Of a stretch of 64,000 nt of DNA, positions 62,501-64,000 are shown piece after piece. Numbering within the stretch: position 1 is the stretch's first letter; each line of letters begins with the position of its first letter. The stretch is from Flavobacterium sp. 9R (GTDB taxonomy: Bacteria > Bacteroidota > Bacteroidia > Flavobacteriales > Flavobacteriaceae): contig NZ_LR733413.1 in assembly GCF_902506345.1 (NCBI RefSeq), forward strand, positions 2,602,617 through 2,666,616. Direction: 5' to 3'. The notes beneath the pieces were generated by a model. The model made no database searches. It saw only the letters and a list, made by a program, of their open reading frames with translations, and was not told the origin of the DNA. The translations under genes were made by a program, and so were the position numbers.

Positions 62501-64000
62501 ACTTTGCCTGGGCTAACCCCAGTAACTAGACCGTTTGCATCAACCGTTGCAATAGTCGCATCATCGCTTGACCAAATCCCATTGGCTGTTGTATTAGATA
62601 ATTGTAGGGTAGCCGTAATACAAACATTAGCACTTCCTGGATCTGTAATGGTGGGTACTGTAGGCAAAGGATCTACTCCTAAAAAAGTAAAATAAAAAAC
62701 ACCATTGAGACCTTGCTGAGGTGTGGTAAAAGTTAATTCATCTTTATTTACATCTAATGTAACATTATATATTCTTACACGATTATTTACACCACTTTGA
62801 CTTACTGTAAAATCATCATTGGCTACTTTCGTTATCATTTTGAAATCATGTACCCCTCCCGGTAAATTAATCCCTAATTTGGATAATTTTAAAGTAAAGG
62901 ATACTATAGTCCCAGTTATTTCACATTTCCACACTCTATTTAATCGTACAGCACAAGCAGTTGCAGCCGGCATATTGAATGTGCCTGGTGGAGGTAAATT
63001 TGCTGTAGTAGTAGTCAAAGGAGCATTATTATGACCAATGACTATGAAATGCTTGTCCGCTAAAGTTGGATATTCCAAAATAATATTTCCCTTGCCAGAT
63101 ATGGGTGTACCATCTCCAAGACCTGAGTTGATGCTGTTTGATTTTCTCTGAGAAAGACCACTACCTGAATCTTTTCCAACACCAAAAATATCATACTTAT
63201 AGACTGCATCTGCGGGATAAATAATTGTACCATCAGAAGCATAGTAATTAACAGTACTGACATTGTTTCCTAAAGAGATTGCGTATTTTAATGCTAAATA
63301 GGAGGAAACTTTGAGTCGATCCGTAGGATTTAGAGCGGTAGGATAAGTGATAATTTCAGCTACTTCTCCTCTAAAATGCTTCCATCCATCAATAGGGTTG
63401 GTACCTGCATTGTTTGTTCCTCCTATTCTTGGAGTAAAAGTGATACTAGAAAAATCAGCCCCTACCCCATCTGTTATGGATTGTTGATCTCCATTATAAT
63501 AACCATTGGCTTTAGATGGGGCACTGGCGCTAACATCAAAATCAACCAATCCATACTTAGAGGATAATTCAGAATTCGTAAAATGACTATATTGCTGGTA
63601 AACACCATTTCCTACCCAAGCATCATTACTATTCACCCCTCCAAATAATGCAATTCCATAGACAGATCCAGGGGTAATAGAACCTAGAACGGTACCACCT
63701 TCTGTAGTATTCTGTTTTTTATAGACAGCAAATGCTTCAATAACAGTAATGTTATCACTACCGTCCAATCGATTCGATGGGTTTGATCCTATCGCATCGG
63801 TATTATTAAATGAAACCGATGGGTTAAAATTAATAGCATTGTTTGCAAAACCAATTGTACCTGAATTTGTAAACGTATTTATATTTGTTTGATCTACCCA
63901 ATTGGTCAAATTTGCGCCACTATTGGTCACCCCTTCGTTGGCTTTTAACCAAAGACTGGCACCCAATACACCCGGGCCTGTTGGAATAAGTACTTTTGAG
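56578..64000 (-). CDS. Giant Ig-repeat surface protein with type-B T9SS sorting domain (5' end beyond the window)
   Basis: At least 2,470 residues; the true start lies beyond the right edge, and a TTG at 63966 is only an internal codon. From the edge inward there is a concanavalin/LamG-like domain, a DUF8202-like domain (SYLALKYAISLGNN and GKGNIILEYP), a bacterial Ig (Big_2) module, a single different Ig-type module, and then about 21 Ig-like modules of about 78 residues. Three module types alternate in the order A-B-C-A-C, A-B-C, A-B-C-A-C, A-B-C, A-B-C-A-C. A cadherin-like module and a T9SS type-B domain (NAMSPNNDNYNDLF to AGYLYISR) end the protein. It is exported by the type IX system, probably as an adhesin linked to gliding or attachment. 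Confidence 0.93.
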   Translation of the reverse strand, partial: SKVLIPTGPGVLGASLWLKANEGVTNSGANLTNWVDQTNINTFTNSGTIGFANNAINFNPSVSFNNTDAIGSNPSNRLDGSDNITVIEAFAVYKKQNTTEGGTVLGSITPGSVYGIALFGGVNSNDAWVGNGVYQQYSHFTNSELSSKYGLVDFDVSASAPSKANGYYNGDQQSITDGVGADFSSITFTPRIGGTNNAGTNPIDGWKHFRGEVAEIITYPTALNPTDRLKVSSYLALKYAISLGNNVSTVNYYASDGTIIYPADAVYKYDIFGVGKDSGSGLSQRKSNSINSGLGDGTPISGKGNIILEYPTLADKHFIVIGHNNAPLTTTTANLPPPGTFNMPAATACAVRLNRVWKCEITGTIVSFTLKLSKLGINLPGGVHDFKMITKVANDDFTVSQSGVNNRVRIYNVTLDVNKDELTFTTPQQGLNGVFYFTFLGVDPLPTVPTITDPGSANVCITATLQLSNTTANGIWSSDDATIATVDANGLVTGVSPGKVTIKYTVANSSGCTTIVTKEVTVSPNNTVGTASSSPTLCINSPLNAITHTTTGATGIGVASGIPAGVSAFWNNDTVTISGTPTTSGVFNYSIPLTGGCSSLNATGTITVTALPTKPTISASGPTAFCAPGSVLLTSSAASGNQWYKDSTAISGATAQTYSATDTGAYTVVTTSTNCDSETSDPIVVTANATPSIPIIKAAKSTTACGSDTVTLRTSSPVNKWFKDGNEILGVTSNSYTATASGSYTVEAVNPSGCISGLSTPIVVTINPYPVVNPIVGATTVCAMSSLQLTNTTPNGVWSSDNTGIATVDSNGVVTGVNPGTIAINYTVANSSGCTTVVSQNITVTAKPTKPTILAGGPTTFCAPSTVTLTSSYPTGNQWYQNGAIISGATNQTYSAALTGAYTVVTTLNNCTSDISDPVTVTANPTPTVNPIVGPTIVCAMSTLQLTNATPNGVWSSDNNGIATVDGNGVVTGVNAGTIAINYTFTNSNGCSTKVTQNITVTAKPAQPTISASSPTSFCAPGSVLLTSSAASGNQWYKDGKLITGATNQTYTATDTGAYTVVTTLTNCASDVSNPIVVTANATPSIPVIKAAKSTSACQGDAVTLHTSSPVNKWFKDGNEIQGVTSNAYTATASGIYTVEATNPTGCISGKSTPIVVTIDPYPIVDPIIGATTICAMSTLQLTNATPNGVWTSDNSGIASVDSNGLVRGVSAGTVGIHYTLANQPSGCATEITEYVTVTALPTKPSISAGGSTAFCAPGSVLLTSSAATGNQWYKDSIAISGATAATYIATDTGAYTVVTTLNNCASDQSNPIVVTANATPSIPIIKAAKSTTACGSDTVTLHTSSPVNKWFKDGNEIIGVTSNSYTATASGSYTVEAVNTSGCISGFSTPIIVTINPYPVVDPIVGANTVCALSTLQLTNATVAGVWSSDNTGIATVDSNGVVTGVNPGTIAINYTVANSSGCTTVVSQNITVTAKPTKPTISAGGPTNFCAPGSVTLTSSNPTGNQWYKDGSLIAGATAATYIATNTGTYTLVNTISNCGSDLSDPVTVTANPTPVLNPIAGPTIVCAKSKTQLTNTTPNGVWSSDNNSIASIDGYGFVTGVNAGTVAINYTFTNSNGCSTKVTQNITVTAKPAQPTISAGGPTAFCAPGSVILTSSAASGNQWYKDSVAISGATNQTYSATDTGVYTVVTTLTNCASDVSSPIVVTANATPSIPVIKAAKSTSACQGDTVTLHTSSPTNKWFKDGNEIQGVTSNAYTATASGIYTVEAVNPTGCISGFSTPIVVTIAPYPVVDPIIGATTICAMSTLQLTNATAAGVWSSNNTGIASVDGNGLVTGVNPGTVAINYTLANSSGCTTVVTQNITVTAKPTKPTISAGGSTAFCTPGNVSLTSSYSNGNQWYKDGIAISGATAATFIATDTGAYTVVTTLTNCVSDESDPTVVAANATPSIPIIKVAKSTTACGSDTVTLHTSSPVNKWFKDGNEIIGVTSNSYTATASGSYTVEAVNTSGCISGFSTPIIVTINPYPVVDPIVGANTVCALSTLQLTNATVAGVWSSDNTGIATVDSNGVVTGVNPGTIAINYTVANSSGCTTVVSQNITVTAKPTKPTISAGGPTNFCAPGSVTLTSSNPTGNQWYKDGSPIAGATAATFNATNTGTYTLVNTISNCGSDVSDPVTVTANPTPVLESITGNSSINIGTTTQLANSTKGGVWSSADNTIATVSSNGLVSGIATGDVLISYTVTNTFGCSSVQTILVKVNSFTLLIIDDDFTNNPINSSKGDSLDVLSNDKLNNLPIPISKVSVTISDSNGLSGLTVDNLGRIIIPIGAPIGNYTITYTVCDILNPNNCSSAILKVVIKDSCDFDDSTTSCDILVHNAMSPNNDNYNDLFIIERIENYPNNSVEIYDRYGKPVFRIEGYNNNSKVFKGLSNGPITIDRDDYLPNGTYYYVIKYFKPISGVTNQKAGYLYISR
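57571..60015. repeat. Long direct repeat inside the giant gene (period 1,887 bp)
   Basis: About 558 bp at 57571-58128 recur with no difference noticed by eye at 59458-60015, offset 1,887 bp or 629 codons, equal to eight Ig modules. Flanking module sequence at the same offset is similar but not identical, so the copies were probably homogenised recently. Confidence 0.85.

Noticed and set aside
57023..62695. Plus-strand ORFs of 60-130 codons opposite the giant adhesin gene
   Set aside because: Several are repeats of one another (for example near 58067, 59954 and 61844), as expected for antisense shadows of a repetitive gene.

Overview
The window is a piece of chromosome from a member of the Bacteroidota, almost certainly a Flavobacterium-like flavobacterium. 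The evidence is the low GC content, the repeated promoter signature TAnnTTTG (twice with a TTTG box 19 nt upstream), weak ribosome binding sites, and typical family content: PorP/SprF, a type-B T9SS-sorted giant surface protein, a TonB receptor with a DUF5689 lipoprotein, and DUF2480, DUF3078, DUF4175, DUF6327 and GIN-domain proteins. Most genes are housekeeping. No phage, integrase, IS element or CRISPR array is visible.

Layout. 1-8.4 kb: a partial DUF4175 membrane protein, gltX, an SPFH protein, a YtxH/holin/DUF6327 envelope cassette, glnS and folB. 8.5-9.7 kb: tRNA-Cys followed by eight imperfect tandem copies of its own 3' end plus terminator, then a REP-like palindrome pair. 9.7-17 kb: LysE exporter, GIN protein, RNase R, DUF2007, a 725-bp gene-free AT-rich stretch, rpiB, and an M48/YjgN membrane pair. 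17-29.8 kb: the Fe-S assembly genes in two blocks, sufA-sufB-(toxin/antitoxin)-sufC-sufD and sufS-lipoprotein-sufE-(GxxExxY)-DUF59-DUF2480, interrupted by DUF5995, chalcone-isomerase-fold and serine hydrolase genes. 30-43 kb: hflX, a small two-gene unit under a palindromic operator, a DUF5689/TonB receptor pair with a structured leader, an MFS transporter, a Gfo/Idh/MocA oxidoreductase, an Old Yellow Enzyme gene broken by an in-frame TGA, rseP and tRNA-Asn. 43-56.5 kb: an ImmA/IrrE-DUF4411 toxin-antitoxin-like pair, tex, DUF1294, trpS, a GH63-like glucosidase, an M50-type protease, outer membrane and hydrolase genes, and a Dabb-family gene remnant. 56.6-64 kb: a secreted protein of more than 2,470 residues built from Ig-like repeats, entering from beyond the right edge and followed by a PorP/SprF gene.

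The main functional group is Fe-S cluster assembly: SufS/SufE mobilise sulfur, SufBCD is the scaffold, SufA the carrier and DUF59 a maturation factor. The giant protein and PorP/SprF belong together in type IX secretion and surface attachment. The most unusual material lies between genes: the tRNA-tail array, two copies of a long structured repeat, heptanucleotide-phased spacers at three loci, REP-like palindromes, the TonB receptor leader, and an operator placed exactly between promoter boxes.
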